This document shows positions 12,613 through 22,572 of a DNA stretch of 64,000 bases, in pieces. A program made the translations under genes and the position numbers. The notes beneath the pieces were generated by a model. The model worked only from the letters and a program-made list of their open reading frames with translations, was not told the DNA's origin and made no database searches. Every line of letters begins with the position of its first letter. Within the stretch, counting starts at the first letter, position 1. This stretch comes from Pyropia haitanensis (Eukaryota; Rhodophyta; Bangiophyceae; Bangiales; Bangiaceae): assembly GCA_008729055.1 (NCBI GenBank), contig SDUX01000008.1, forward strand, positions 2,542,001-2,606,000. Direction: 5' to 3'.

Positions 12613-13286
12613 GGGGGCGTGTGTGGGTGAGGGAGGGGGGCGGGGGGGGAGAAGTGTCCGTCGCGGCGCAGCGCTGGTGGTGCCGCGTTTGGATGGCTGC
12701 GTTGCAGGTGCGTTTGAATGGAGGTGGTCTGTGTGTTTGGTTCTTGTTCTGTCTTGTCCTGACTGCAGTATCCTGTCCGCCCGTTAGCGGGGGGATGCCC
12801 CACAGGCGCGCTCCTTGAGGCACGCCGCGCCTGTCGTTGGGTCCCGACAGTCGCGGCTGCCGCGCCGGAAAGGGGCGTGGGAATGCACGTCCGCGTCGAC
12901 GGGGTGGTGTGCTGGGCGCTGGTCTGCCGTGGCTTATCACCGCATCGCGGAGCTGTGTGCGTCCTCTTCCAGACCATTTCCCTTGCCCTGTCCTCCTTTC
13001 CTCTGCGAAAGCGCACATGCGAGGCCCCCTCCACGGCGGTACCGTACCGAGCCTTTGGGCTGTGCTGGCGGGCCAGTCCTTGCCGGCTGTCGAGGCCAAT
13101 GCCTGGCTGTCCGTATGAGGAGACATATCCCGGTCGTGACCCCTCTGCGCGTGCGTGTGCCCGCCGCCGCAACGCGCCACACACGCGATCCAATGCACAG
13201 CTGCGTCCCCTCGGTGCGCCGCTCCGCCCGCCACGGCCACCCACCCCAGACCGGCCGCTACCGCCACACCGCAGTCCCCAACAGCC
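12613..13286. other. Convergent 3' intergenic region
   Basis: Lies between the stop codons of the M3B peptidase (+) and the FAD oxidase (-), so it holds two 3' UTRs. No gene, repeat or clear polyadenylation signal seen. Confidence 0.6.
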
Positions 13287-15545
13287 TCACACCCCGTTGT
13301 TCATCTTCACAATGGTGCTGCGGTGGAAGGGCTCGTCCATCCACGCCGGCCGCGGCAGCCGCATCGCGTGGTGGAGGGCCACCTCGGCGGCACTGACCGA
13401 CGACTCGGCCCAGCCGTGGTGCACTCCCCACGCCTCGTTCACCATGTGGATGTCCAGCCCCGGCACGGGGCGGGCGGCCGCCGCGATCGGGTCGACGTCG
13501 CCCGCGGCGCCCTCCCCCGCGGCGGGTGCCGCGTAGGGCAGGCGCACGTGGATGCCCACGTGCGTCCACGTCGCGGCCACGCACGCATCGGGGGCGGGCA
13601 CGCCCCGCGCCGCGCCCGCCGCGGACAGCGACGGGTCGTACAGCGAGCGCAGTTGGCGGAGGACGCTGTCCCACTGCACCCGCTGGCGCGGGGTCAGCCG
13701 CCCCGCCACCAGCACCCGCCCCTGGTCGACATCAGACAGGGGCGAGTAGGGCGTGGCGTCGTGGAGGCTGGGCAGCAGCGCGGAGGACGTACCGAGGGCG
13801 TCGTCGGAGAGGGAATACGAGACGAGCATGGCCCCAGAGCAGCCGGTCAGGGACCGGCGGTCGCGGCAGCGCATTGCGCCGTCGTGGAAGCGCGCCGACG
13901 CGATGGGCAGGTCCGTCCGCGTGCGGCCGACCGTCTCCTTGAGGACCGACAGCCACCACGCGTCGCGCCAAAAGCAGTACATCTTGGACAGGCCAAACGG
14001 GAGGGTGGCCTCGACGGAGCGAACAAACGCGGGGGATGCGTCGGAGAGGGGCAGCGACGTGCGGCCGAGGGAGACGAGGTCGGGGCGGCCCATGTTGAGG
14101 AACAGCCGGTCGGTTGTGACCGACGCCCCATTGGCAAAAGCCACGCGCATGCGCTTGCCGCGGCCGCCGGCCGTGCGGGTAATGCGGTCCGCCTTGTGGC
14201 CTCGGTAGATGCGAACGCCCGCCTTCTCGGCGGCGGCCAGCATGTAGTGGATAATGGTCACCATCCCCGCGCGCGTCTTGGCCGCATCTTCCTTGACGGG
14301 CACGACCATGGCCTTGAAGCCGTCGATGCGCTGCTTGCTCAGTGCCTCCCCGCGGAGCATATCGCGAAGCAGCCAGTAGACCGAGGGGGGGGCGACGATT
14401 AGGTTGTCCCCGATTGATTCGTCAGTATCCATGTAGTAGCTCAGCTCTTCTTGAGAAAGGCCGCCGTGCTCTGTGGCGAGCGTGATCAGGCTCACCTCGG
14501 ACCAGGGGGTGCCCTTGTACGAATCCGCACGGACGGCAGACAGCACCTCGTCCACAATCTTCATGGACGTCGCGTAGTCTGTGGTCTCCTGGAGCTCTTT
14601 CCAGCGGGCCGCCACGGCGGGCACGCCCGAGGAGGCGGAGAGGAGGAAGTCGGTGAGCTTGCGGCGCTCTGCCAGCGGCTGCCCCTTTCCCCACCTGTAC
14701 TTGCGGGGGATAGCATAGGGGATGTCCTCGGACCAGTTGGCCAGCTGCTCGTCCACTGTGGAGTTGGTCGACGCCCAGCGCGCGCCGCGGGCGGTGACGA
14801 GCCAGCGGGACTCGGGCTTGCACACCCCGTCGTCGCGGTTGAGCGGGTCTGTGTAGCAGTGTACGGGCACTTTGAGGGCGCCCTCGACGAGCGAGCGCAT
14901 GTGCGTGTGGGCCGTCCGATGGTAGCGGTACGCGCCGAGGTCCTGTGCGGGCGCGGAGAGTCACGACCAGGCAGGCGCGGGAAGAGGGGCGGGTCTTCAG
15001 GGGCACGGCGCGCCACGCACCCTCACGAGAAAAACAGAAAATTCAGCACATCAGACTCAATCTACCGAACAGCGCGAGTGCGCTGGCTCTCGCAGAGCAG
15101 CCAGAGCACGATACGGCAACAGCGACCCGTCGATGGCGAATAGCTGAGACCCTACAAGTGGGGTTGCCTCCCCCACCCGATCCCCCCCCGCCCTACCAGC
15201 AGAGCCTCGCCCTCCGCCCACCGACCCCCTTTCCCTTACCACTGTGTAGCCCTCAAAGCCTGGCACGTCATCGACGGTGAGGATGCGGCCACCAAAGCGC
15301 TGGGCCGCCTCGAACAGGCACACGTCGCGGCCCGCGACGGCGCGGGCGTCCACCGCCAGCCGCCACGCGGTGTAGGCGCCGCCAATGCCGCCGCCCACAA
15401 TGACCACCTTGCAGTGCGCGGGGGGCGGCGCGTCGCCCGACGCGGCCGCACCCGGGCCGGCCGCGGCGGCGCCAAGGACGGCCACGGCGGCGGTCGCCGC
15501 GGCGACTGCGGACGTCACGACGCGAAAGGAACCGCTGCCCACCAT
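13287..15545 (-). CDS. FAD-dependent amine oxidase-like protein, 653 aa, two exons
   Basis: Flavoprotein oxidase of the monoamine/L-amino-acid oxidase fold. Exon 1 is 15,545-15,240 (102 aa) and exon 2 is 14,942-13,287 (551 aa). Residues 1-35 form a hydrophobic leader (VVTSAVAAATAAVAVLGAA), suggesting secretion or membrane entry. The dinucleotide-binding motif VVIVGGGIGGAYTA is at about 47-60, an acidic ribose contact follows (LFEAAQRFGGRIL, about 77-89), and the splice joins GFEGYTV to DLGAYRYHR, a typical family junction. The C-terminal segment NEAWGVHHGWAESSVSAAE matches the motif that closes over the FAD. The substrate cannot be told. An in-frame ATG lies further upstream (near 15,808), but the leader fits a start at 15,545. 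Confidence 0.85.
14943..15239 (-). other. Intron of the FAD oxidase gene (297 bp, phase 0)
   Basis: Minus-strand donor GTG|GTAAGG and acceptor CCGCACAG|GAC. The join restores the continuous sequence GYTVDLGAYRYHR. Confidence 0.88.
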
Positions 15546-16340
15546 GGCGACGGCGGCCGGTGGGGCTGCGTGCAGGTAGAGCAGGGGGGCCGGCGGAGGG
15601 CAGAGTGGGGTAGCAGCAACGGCAGCGATCGGTAACGGCCTCCTTGCCGGAACGCAGTCGTGAGCACTGCCGCTGAGTCGATGGGCCGGCACGGAATGGC
15701 TCTGCCCCTTGACGGCGGTGCCGCATCGACCGGCCCACAAAGGAAAAAAACCGAGCGGCGCCGCTCGTCCCTGCGAGTTTTGTAGGCCCTGTGCCAACGC
15801 ACGCACCATTCCGAGCGTCACCGGGCAAACTTTCGACGTCCCGCCCCGTCCTCCGAGCGACGGGCCCCGCACGCCCGTTGCCTCGCTGGGGACGACTCCC
15901 GCCCTCCTTGCTGGGAGCGACTCTCGCCTCCCTGCGGCACCAGCGGCACCCCCCAGCGGGGACGAGCATGGTTTTGTGGAAGATTGCCTCGCGTTCGCCC
16001 GCCCTGATGGCACGCAGTCCAGCGCGGCGTATTTTCCAGCGCATCGCAAAAGTGAGGACGCGCCTCCCGCGGAGCGCGGAGCGGGTCGGGCGGGCGCGCG
16101 CGCCCCACGACAGGACCGTATGGTTGTCGGCTGTCGAACTCACCCGACCCCGACACCGAGACGTCCGTCGCGCGTCGGGCGCGCTCCGCTGGCGGTCCGC
16201 GGGTGATCCGCCAGGCTGTCAAAATTGGGATCGCGGCGGGTAGAGCCCAGGAGCGACCCGTGATCCGACACGCTGTTCATGGCCGTTCCTGGACACATCT
16301 GAGGCCCGTTTGCAGTTCATCGCAACGCGGCTTCGTATAA
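15546..16340. other. Upstream region of the FAD oxidase gene
   Basis: Presumed 5' UTR and promoter. The oxidase frame stays open upstream for about 500 bp but without conserved sequence. No other gene recognised. Confidence 0.4.
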
Positions 16341-16380
16341 ACATAACGTCTCTCTGATTGGTTGAGCGCGTTATACCGGA

Positions 16381-16432
16381 GTTATAACGTTATAACATAC
16401 ACAAATAGATGGCGTATGTCATAACGTTATAA
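16381..16432. repeat. AT-rich palindromic hairpin at the broken transposase end
   Basis: GTTATAACGTTATAAC (16,381-16,396) is a perfect palindrome. CGTTATAACATAC (16,388-16,400) pairs with GTATGTCATAACG (16,414-16,426) with one mismatch, giving a stem with a short loop. It stands out sharply from the GC-rich surroundings and abuts the 3' end of the transposase remnant, so it may be an element terminus or a junction. Confidence 0.75.
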
Positions 16433-16974
16433 CGCCGTGTGCAACCTTTGGATTTCCGAGTGCACGGTCCACCAAGTCCAGAAAATGCACGTGGCCTTTC
16501 CAACCGGCGGGTGCCACAGGGGGAGTCACGCAGGCTCTGGAATCCTGCCGCGTACGATAATCTGCGAGTCCTGTCCTCCAGCTGGAAGTCAAGGTGGAGC
16601 AAGGGATTTGCATGTTCCGCATCTACCACGTCCCACAAAGCACGATAGACGGTAGCAGAGCGAACACCTAAAGCGGCGCAGATGTCAATGTAGCTCCCGC
16701 CGCCTAGGTATCGAAGAGCAATGGCGGCTCGCACTTCAAGTAGAGTTCCGCGACGGGGAAGGCGCGGCCTCAACTGGTGTACCAGCTCGTGGAAAGTGCA
16801 AACAGGCATGCGCATTGCGCGGTCGAAGTGCCTGCCGTAGGCGGCCTGGACGTCATCAAAGGTGACCCGGGGGACGGGGAGCGAAGTAGGAGATAGAATG
16901 CCTCTCTGTGCGTATACGGCTCCGGCAACCGTGGTAACAAACTGACCACTGCGGAAGATGGAGGAGGGGTCCAT
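16419..16974 (-). pseudogene. PIF/Harbinger-like transposase, N-terminal fragment
   Basis: The ATG at 16,974 opens a frame (MDPSSIFRSG) whose residues about 45-150 match the region before the catalytic core of PIF/Harbinger (DDE_4) nucleases: FDRAMRMPVCTFHELVHQL, IALRYLGGGSYIDICAALG, VRSATVYRALWDVVDA. After AAGFQSLRDSPCG the family normally continues into a segment carrying the first catalytic Asp (GALDG). Here the reading is lost, with a neighbouring frame open for a further short stretch, and ends in the AT-rich hairpin. The DDE core is absent, so the copy is dead. The C-terminal nuclease was not found elsewhere in the window. Confidence 0.82.
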
Positions 16975-17220
16975 AGCGGCAATCAGCCGCGAGCGTGTGG
17001 GATCGCTGCGTGGGGTTGAGGCGAGCGCGGCAATGCTTGTGGTCGTCGCTGGCTTGCGTAGCCGACGGTGCGTTTCAGGAGCGGCTTTAGTCTAAGTGAC
17101 CGCTCAAATACGTGTTTGACTTTCGACCTCATGATAGAACATCATTTTCTTTCGCAGATCAGAACGCGTTACATCGTCGTTATACCCAGCTGAGCGCGAA
17201 CTGCGAACGGGCCTGAGTTC
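16975..17220. other. Flank of the transposase remnant
   Basis: No gene. A CGTTATACC string near 17,178 also occurs near the other side of the remnant (about 16,369), in direct orientation. I could not define terminal inverted repeats or a target-site duplication. Confidence 0.35.
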
Positions 17221-17313
17221 GCGGCAGCGAGTTCGCGACATCTCGTGGCGCTCTGGGATTGCCTGTTGCAGTCCACGTGTCATGCGTGGTTTGTCGCGAA
17301 CTCAAGCTGCCGC
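17221..17313. repeat. Imperfect inverted repeat, about 20-bp arms
   Basis: GCGGCAGCGAGTTCGCGACA (17,221-17,240) is complementary to 17,292-17,313 apart from a two-base insertion in the right arm. The arms are about 50 bp apart and can fold into a stem. Confidence 0.75.
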
Positions 17314-17320
17314 AGGATAC

Positions 17321-17366
17321 GACACCAAGTGGCTGCCGCATGATGCGACACCAAGTGGCTGCCGCA
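17321..17366. repeat. 20-bp direct repeat, period 26 bp
   Basis: GACACCAAGTGGCTGCCGCA occurs at 17,321-17,340 and again at 17,347-17,366. It sits next to the inverted repeat at 17,221-17,313 and shares its CTGCCGC core. Confidence 0.8.
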
Positions 17367-17842
17367 AGAGCCACTTCGTGCCGCAACCTGTGGCAGCTTG
17401 TGTTCGCAGCAGCCCTCTTGCGGGAGGCACGTGCCACATCAACTTCCTGAGAAGCTCTGGATTTCAGTTGCCGACGCAACGCTCTGAATTGTCCCGCCGG
17501 CCGCTCAGTTTGAACCGGCGACGGCGCTGGCGTGGCGCGTCGCGACAAGAGGGCTGGGGACGACAGTCCAGTGATACCGTACCTCCTCAGAAGAAGCAGG
17601 GCCTTCACCCCGTGCCGTGCACCGGGGCGACTTGTCGACGCAACCGGTCTGCAGCTCCATAACGAAAAGCAGGTTGTGGATCATCGTGGCTTCCATGGCG
17701 GAGTCATCCATTCCTGTGCTATGGGGGGGGGGCACTGTGGATGTGAGAGGAACGTGGGAGGGGTATCGTGTCGCGTTGGCACCAAATGTGCACGAGCGGA
17801 CGGGACATTGGTCTCGTCGCGGAGACCTACTGTGCTTCCGCT

Positions 17843-17935
17843 AAAAAGTGGATGTTGCTCGGACGTGCAGGTGTGGATTCATTGGTCCAGACGGCGATTC
17901 CATGCACCTTCCTGTACCGTCAACATCCACTTTTT
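17843..17935. repeat. Perfect 15-bp inverted repeat with 63-bp spacer
   Basis: AAAAAGTGGATGTTG (17,843-17,857) and its exact complement CAACATCCACTTTTT (17,921-17,935) bound a 93-bp unit with no open frame. The size and structure suit a tiny fold-back or MITE-like element. GTGCCGCGAACT-type repeats recur at 18,130-18,165. Confidence 0.8.
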
Positions 17936-18956
17936 GTAGGACGCACTATACCGCGTGGTCCGCTGGCGGTCGTGGTCCCCAGAGTGTCGCAAAACAGGAA
18001 AGTTGAGTGGTTGCTAAACATTTGATTATGCTTTGTGGATCCCAGAGATTTGTACTTGTTTTCAAGTGCGCCCCCCACTCAATGACCATCTGCGATGTCC
18101 GAAAAGACACGCCGGATGTGGCAGCCAGTTCGCGGTGCCGCGAACTCGATGTGCCGCGAACTGGATCGTGTCCTGGGACGGTGACGTTTGCCTTCTCGGC
18201 TGGACGCGGTGCGACAGCGTCACGCCGCCGTGGCCACGGCTGGCGCCAGCCGCCCATGGACTGGCAGCCCACCTCCCCCCCCGCCCAGCAGCCAGGCCTC
18301 TCCCCCCGTCCCCCCCGGCTCAGCGTGTCAGCGGCCGAGCGGGGGCGTCCACCGAGACACCATCGCGGCGGCGAGCGGCCGCGGCGGTGACGGCAATGAC
18401 GGGGGCGGGGGGGTGGCGGTGCAGCCCGGACGTGAACCGCCCACCGCCACCCGCCGCGACGCGCTGTGTGGCGGCACAGGAAAGCTGGCGCCCGCGCGGG
18501 TCGACAGCGAACACAGCACCGCCCGGCACGCCGCCGGCACGCCCAGAGGGCGCGCGCTCACAAGCGGCAAGTCCATCACGTCGCCCGCGGCGGGCGGCCG
18601 GCCACGCCGCCAGCGCCCACGTCCACAGTGCGCGAGGGTCAGCGGCGGGCGGGGTCGGTCGCGGCCGCGATTGGGCCCGACTGGCCGGGGACCACCCGCG
18701 GCGGCCACCCACCGTGGTGACGCACGGGCGGCACGCCACCGCCGCCGCCGCCGCCACACAGTCGGCGGCGACGCCCACGTCCACCGCCGTACCGCCGCGC
18801 ATCAGAAGTCCCGCCACGCCCGCCGCAGCTGCAGGCAGAAACGGAGACAAAAGAGGCCACGGGAGCACCTGCCGCGCGGCGGCGCGCAACAGCAGCAAGC
18901 CGCGGAGAGGGTCGGTCGACGGTGGCAGGGCGCCCCCGCCGCTGCGCCCGTGCCCG

Positions 18957-18990
<34 letters not shown>

Positions 18991-19679
18991 TGCCGCCGCT
19001 GCCGATGCCGCCACCGCCGCGGTAGCCAACAAAGCCCCTACAGCCACCCGCCACGCCGCTGCCACCGCCAGCCGGTGGCGGCGGCACCCCCCCCACAGCC
19101 CACCCAGGCAGTGCTCGGCCGACACGGCCCCCCAAAAACCTGCGTCATCGCCGCCCGCTCCGCAGCGGCCGCCGCCGCGAGACGGCCCGCAACAACGCAG
19201 CGGCAGTCGTCGGGGAGCCCCAGCAACCCCGGCTGACCGAGCTGTAGCGGCGGCGGCGGCGCCCCCGCGGGCGCCATCCCCACGGCCACGACCACCACCC
19301 CCCGGCCCTCCCGGTGGCCCTGGTCCCCGGGCGCGCGCACCCCCACCCGCATAGCGCGGGGGTGAGGGGAGGACCATGCCCGCGTGTGGGCGGCCGCCTC
19401 TTCATTGGCGCCCGGCCTGCTCGCTTCGGTCGCCACGGCGATGGGGGTGGCCGCCTCGTACGGGGCGAAGGAGTGTCAGGACCTGTAGGGGGAGGAGGGG
19501 AGGAGCCAGAGGAGGTGGAGGGGGGGGGGGGGACCGCCGCGTGTGCCAATAGCCGAGACGTCACGGGGGACAGAGGCGGCGGGGTCCAGGGGGAGTATCA
19601 GAGAAGAGAGGGGAGGCCGCGGCGGCCGGCGGCAGCCGTGCCGTTTTACTTGGTGCCCAGTGACCCCCTCACCAGGGCG
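17936..19679. other. Low-GC flank, then GC-rich block; no supported gene
   Basis: The first 250 bp continue the low-GC island. From about 18,230 the sequence is GC-rich with (CCG)n near 18,955-19,000. A minus-strand frame at 18,320-19,135 encodes a hydrophobic stretch (FLPAAAAGVAGLLMRGG) that might be a membrane segment, but it has no ATG start and no recognisable family. It is therefore not called. Confidence 0.4.
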
Positions 19680-21792
19680 CTATCTTGGTGGGTTTGGCGT
19701 TGGCGGGTCCTCCAGCGGCGCGCCGCCGACAGCGGCGGCCGCGCCGCGCCGCTCCCGCGCATCGGCGGCGGTGGCGGCGTGCGCCAGCCCCCCAGGGGTG
19801 GGCGTCCGGAACGACGCGTCCGAGTCGTCCCCGTAGATCGACTCGAGCTCCGTCTCCCCCACCGGCCGCGCGTCGCTGACCAGGCGTTCCCGCTCTTCCG
19901 GGAAGGGCCGCCGGCCGGCCGGGCCGCCCGCGGCGGCGGCGGCGGCGGCGGCGGTGCCCCCCGTGTGGGCCCCCGCGGCGGCCGCCTCGGCGCCATCGTC
20001 GTCGTCGTCGGCGTCGTCGCCGGTGGCGGCCTTGGTGTACCCGCCGTCGGCCACGTCCACGGCGGTGGTGTCGTCGCCGCCGTCGGCGGCGGCCTCCTCC
20101 CCAAATAGGTTGTCCGTCATGCGGGCGTCGGGGATGAGCACCCACACAAGCGGGACGGTCAGGAGGGGCATCACCACGTGCGTCAGGACCAACAGCTGGG
20201 GGAGGCGCGTAAAGTCGCACGGCACCGTCGTGCGGATGCCAAACCCCTTGATGAGCGCCACGCCCAGCGCGCGGGACACGTTGGAGCCGAGGTTGGAAAA
20301 ACCCGCCAGAAGCGCGTAGACCGTTGCCTCCACCCCCGGCGGGCACACCTTGGACGTCAGCACGACGGCCGGCATAAAGTCGAGCATGCCAATCACCTGC
20401 TGGATGATCGCGTCCCCGGCCAAGAACATGACCTTGTCGCTCACGCCCACCCGCAGGTTCCACCGCTTGATGAGGATGAGGTCAAAGAGGCTAGCCGCCA
20501 CTTTGACCATGCACGTCGTCCAAAAGGCGGTGCGGAAGTGCGCGCGCGAGAGATACGTCTGGAACGCCGCCACGCCCACCGCGCCCGCTAACGAGCCCAC
20601 CAGCGCCGTCCATGACAGATAAAAGCTCATGTTAAAGTGGGGGCCCCCGGGCAAGCACGCCTCGTCGGCAGTGTAGAAAAAGTCGAGTGCCCCCGGGATG
20701 GCCACGTAAAACGCGCTCGTCAGGAACATGTACAAGTTGGCCCGTGCCAGGAGCGTTGGCAGCGCAAAGTGGGCAGCCACGCACAGCACGACGCTGGCCG
20801 TGATGCTGTACACGGCTTGGACGGTAGGGGTAGCCAGCAACGACACAAACGCCAGGCCCAGCGCGCCGACGGCCATCACCAGGCACAGGCGGAAGAGCGC
20901 GGGGTGCGCCGCCAGCTTGTCCATCCGCACCCCAGGGGAAACGGGCGGCTCAGGCAGCCAGCCGGCGACGACCGGGATGGCGATTTGGGCCGCTATCGGG
21001 AGGCACACCCAAAAAATGACCCGCGCGTTGAAGTGGTCCGCAAGGACGCCCACCACCGCCGACGCGATGAAAGAGCCCCCCATGTTGAGGCCCCAGACAG
21101 CCGACACCAGGTCCGCCCCCGTCTCGGGATGAAGCACCATCATCTGTGAGGATGGGCACGGAGAAGAGCAAACCAACGGGCCACGCCAAGGCCACCATGA
21201 CAAACACGGGCTATGGTGCGCGCGGCAGCGCAGTCACGGGACACCGCAGACCGGGTCAGCCCCCCGCGTGCAAGACAGTAAAAACGCACGAGCATGCGCT
21301 GCACACACACCACCCTGCCAGCAGAGCCCCCCCCCCCCTGCTCCAAGCGCCGCTGTCCCCGTCTGCACCTACCCGTGCGTAGGTGCCCTCCACCAACAAG
21401 TCCACGGTGGCCAGCTCCAGCTGCCCACAAAACAGCAGGAACGCCGCCAGTGCCGCCCACGACGGCGTAATGTGCAGCGTCGCCAGGAGGACAAATGCAA
21501 GCGACCCGCCCATGGCCGCCAGCAGGATGTAGTTGCGCTTGTGGTAGCCGCCCAGCGGCACCGCGTCGCTGATGGTACCAATCAGGGCCTTCATGGCCCA
21601 GGGCGTCATGGCCGCCGTGCCATACGCCTGGTACTCGGTGCCTGTGATGCCGAGGTTCTTAAAGTAGGGCAGCTGCGCCGACGTCGTCAGCTGCGTCAGG
21701 GACCCCTTGACGCCGAGGTAGGCCGACACGAGCAGGGCCACAAACGTCCAGCCAAACGTGTCGGACAGGCGGCCGAAAAAGGCGCGCACCAT
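19680..21792 (-). CDS. Folate/biopterin transporter (BT1 family, MFS), 627 aa, two exons
   Basis: Twelve-helix membrane carrier of the folate-biopterin transporter family, which moves pterins or folates in plastids of algae and plants and in kinetoplastids. Exon 1 is 21,792-21,373 (140 aa) and exon 2 is 21,143-19,680 (487 aa). Family motifs are clear: LGVKGSLTQL, PWAMKALIGTISDAVPLGG then YHKRNYI, LLVEGTYAR joined across the intron to MMVLHPETGADLVSAVWG, and later LDFMPAVVLTSKVCPPGVEA and LLAGFSNLGSNVSRALG. The C-terminal 120 residues are acidic and Ala/Gly-rich, probably cytosolic and disordered. The start at 21,792 is the ATG just before helix 1 (MVRAFFGRLSDTF). The frame is open to 21,987, and another upstream frame at 22,061 begins with an ATG (MNKSRSRRP), so a transit peptide from a further exon is possible. 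The substrate is not decided by sequence. Confidence 0.92.
21144..21372 (-). other. Intron of the BT1-family transporter gene (229 bp, phase 0)
   Basis: Minus-strand donor CGG|GTAGGT and acceptor CCTCACAG|ATG. The junction rebuilds the conserved loop GTYARMMVLHPETG. Confidence 0.88.
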
Positions 21793-22572
21793 CGTCACGC
21801 CCGCTGCATCAGCGACTACGGCAGCGGGGGAGCGGCGGCGGGTGGCCGCCCACCAGCGCGCGGCGCGACGGCGGAGGCGGCGGCCAGCCGCGACGGCGCG
21901 CCGGTCGCCGCCGCCGCCAAGGAGCAGCCCGCCACTCCCCCGCCGGCCGCGAGCGGCGGGGCCGGATACCCTACGGACGTCCACCACGACGCCCGGCCGG
22001 GCAGACGCTGCACACGGGGTGGTAGGAGGAGAAGGGGTCGTCGACTACGAGACTTGTTCATGGTGGGGGAGGGGTTCTGCGGGAGGGCGAAAGAGGGAGG
22101 AGGTCTACGCGGGTGTGCAGGACTCGGCAGGTGTCAGCCGTGGGTGGGTGTGCGCTGTACAGCGGAGATGCACTGAAAGTCTTGCCCCATTGGTCGTTGG
22201 ATTGACCAGTGGTTCGCGGCCTGTGTTGGCGATGCCCGCGCAGCGCTCGTCGAGGACATGATGACACGTGCGAACTCCCACAGCATCAGGTTGTTCACTG
22301 ACAGCTGCGACGGCGGGACGGGCACGTGGGTGGGTGGACGACGGGTGAGGGGGGTGGGGGGCGGTGGACAAAAACGCCGGGCCTTGCAGCGGCCTCATGA
22401 CCTACTGGTCTACACGAGCCGCAATGAATGCCGTTACTGGACGCTGTGCAAGACAATGCGCTACATACAAAGAGGACACACAGCACGAACACCACCCGGG
22501 GCAGAGCCAAGCGGCCGACACACCCCACAGCCGCCCGCACCGCCAGCAGGGCGGCGCACCGCGTTCCCCCTC
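21793..22572. other. Intergenic region between transporter and NT-C2 gene
   Basis: Holds the transporter's 5' region and the 3' flank of the NT-C2 gene (both -). A possible upstream exon or transit peptide for the transporter lies within 21,816-22,061. Nothing else recognised. Confidence 0.4.

Noticed and set aside
17221..18170. CRISPR-like repeats
   Set aside because: Only two to three copies, unequal spacing and inverted arms, in an intron-containing eukaryotic genome.
18320..19135. Possible membrane protein resembling TMEM135-type segments
   Set aside because: No ATG, only one vaguely similar hydrophobic stretch, and poly-Gly surroundings.
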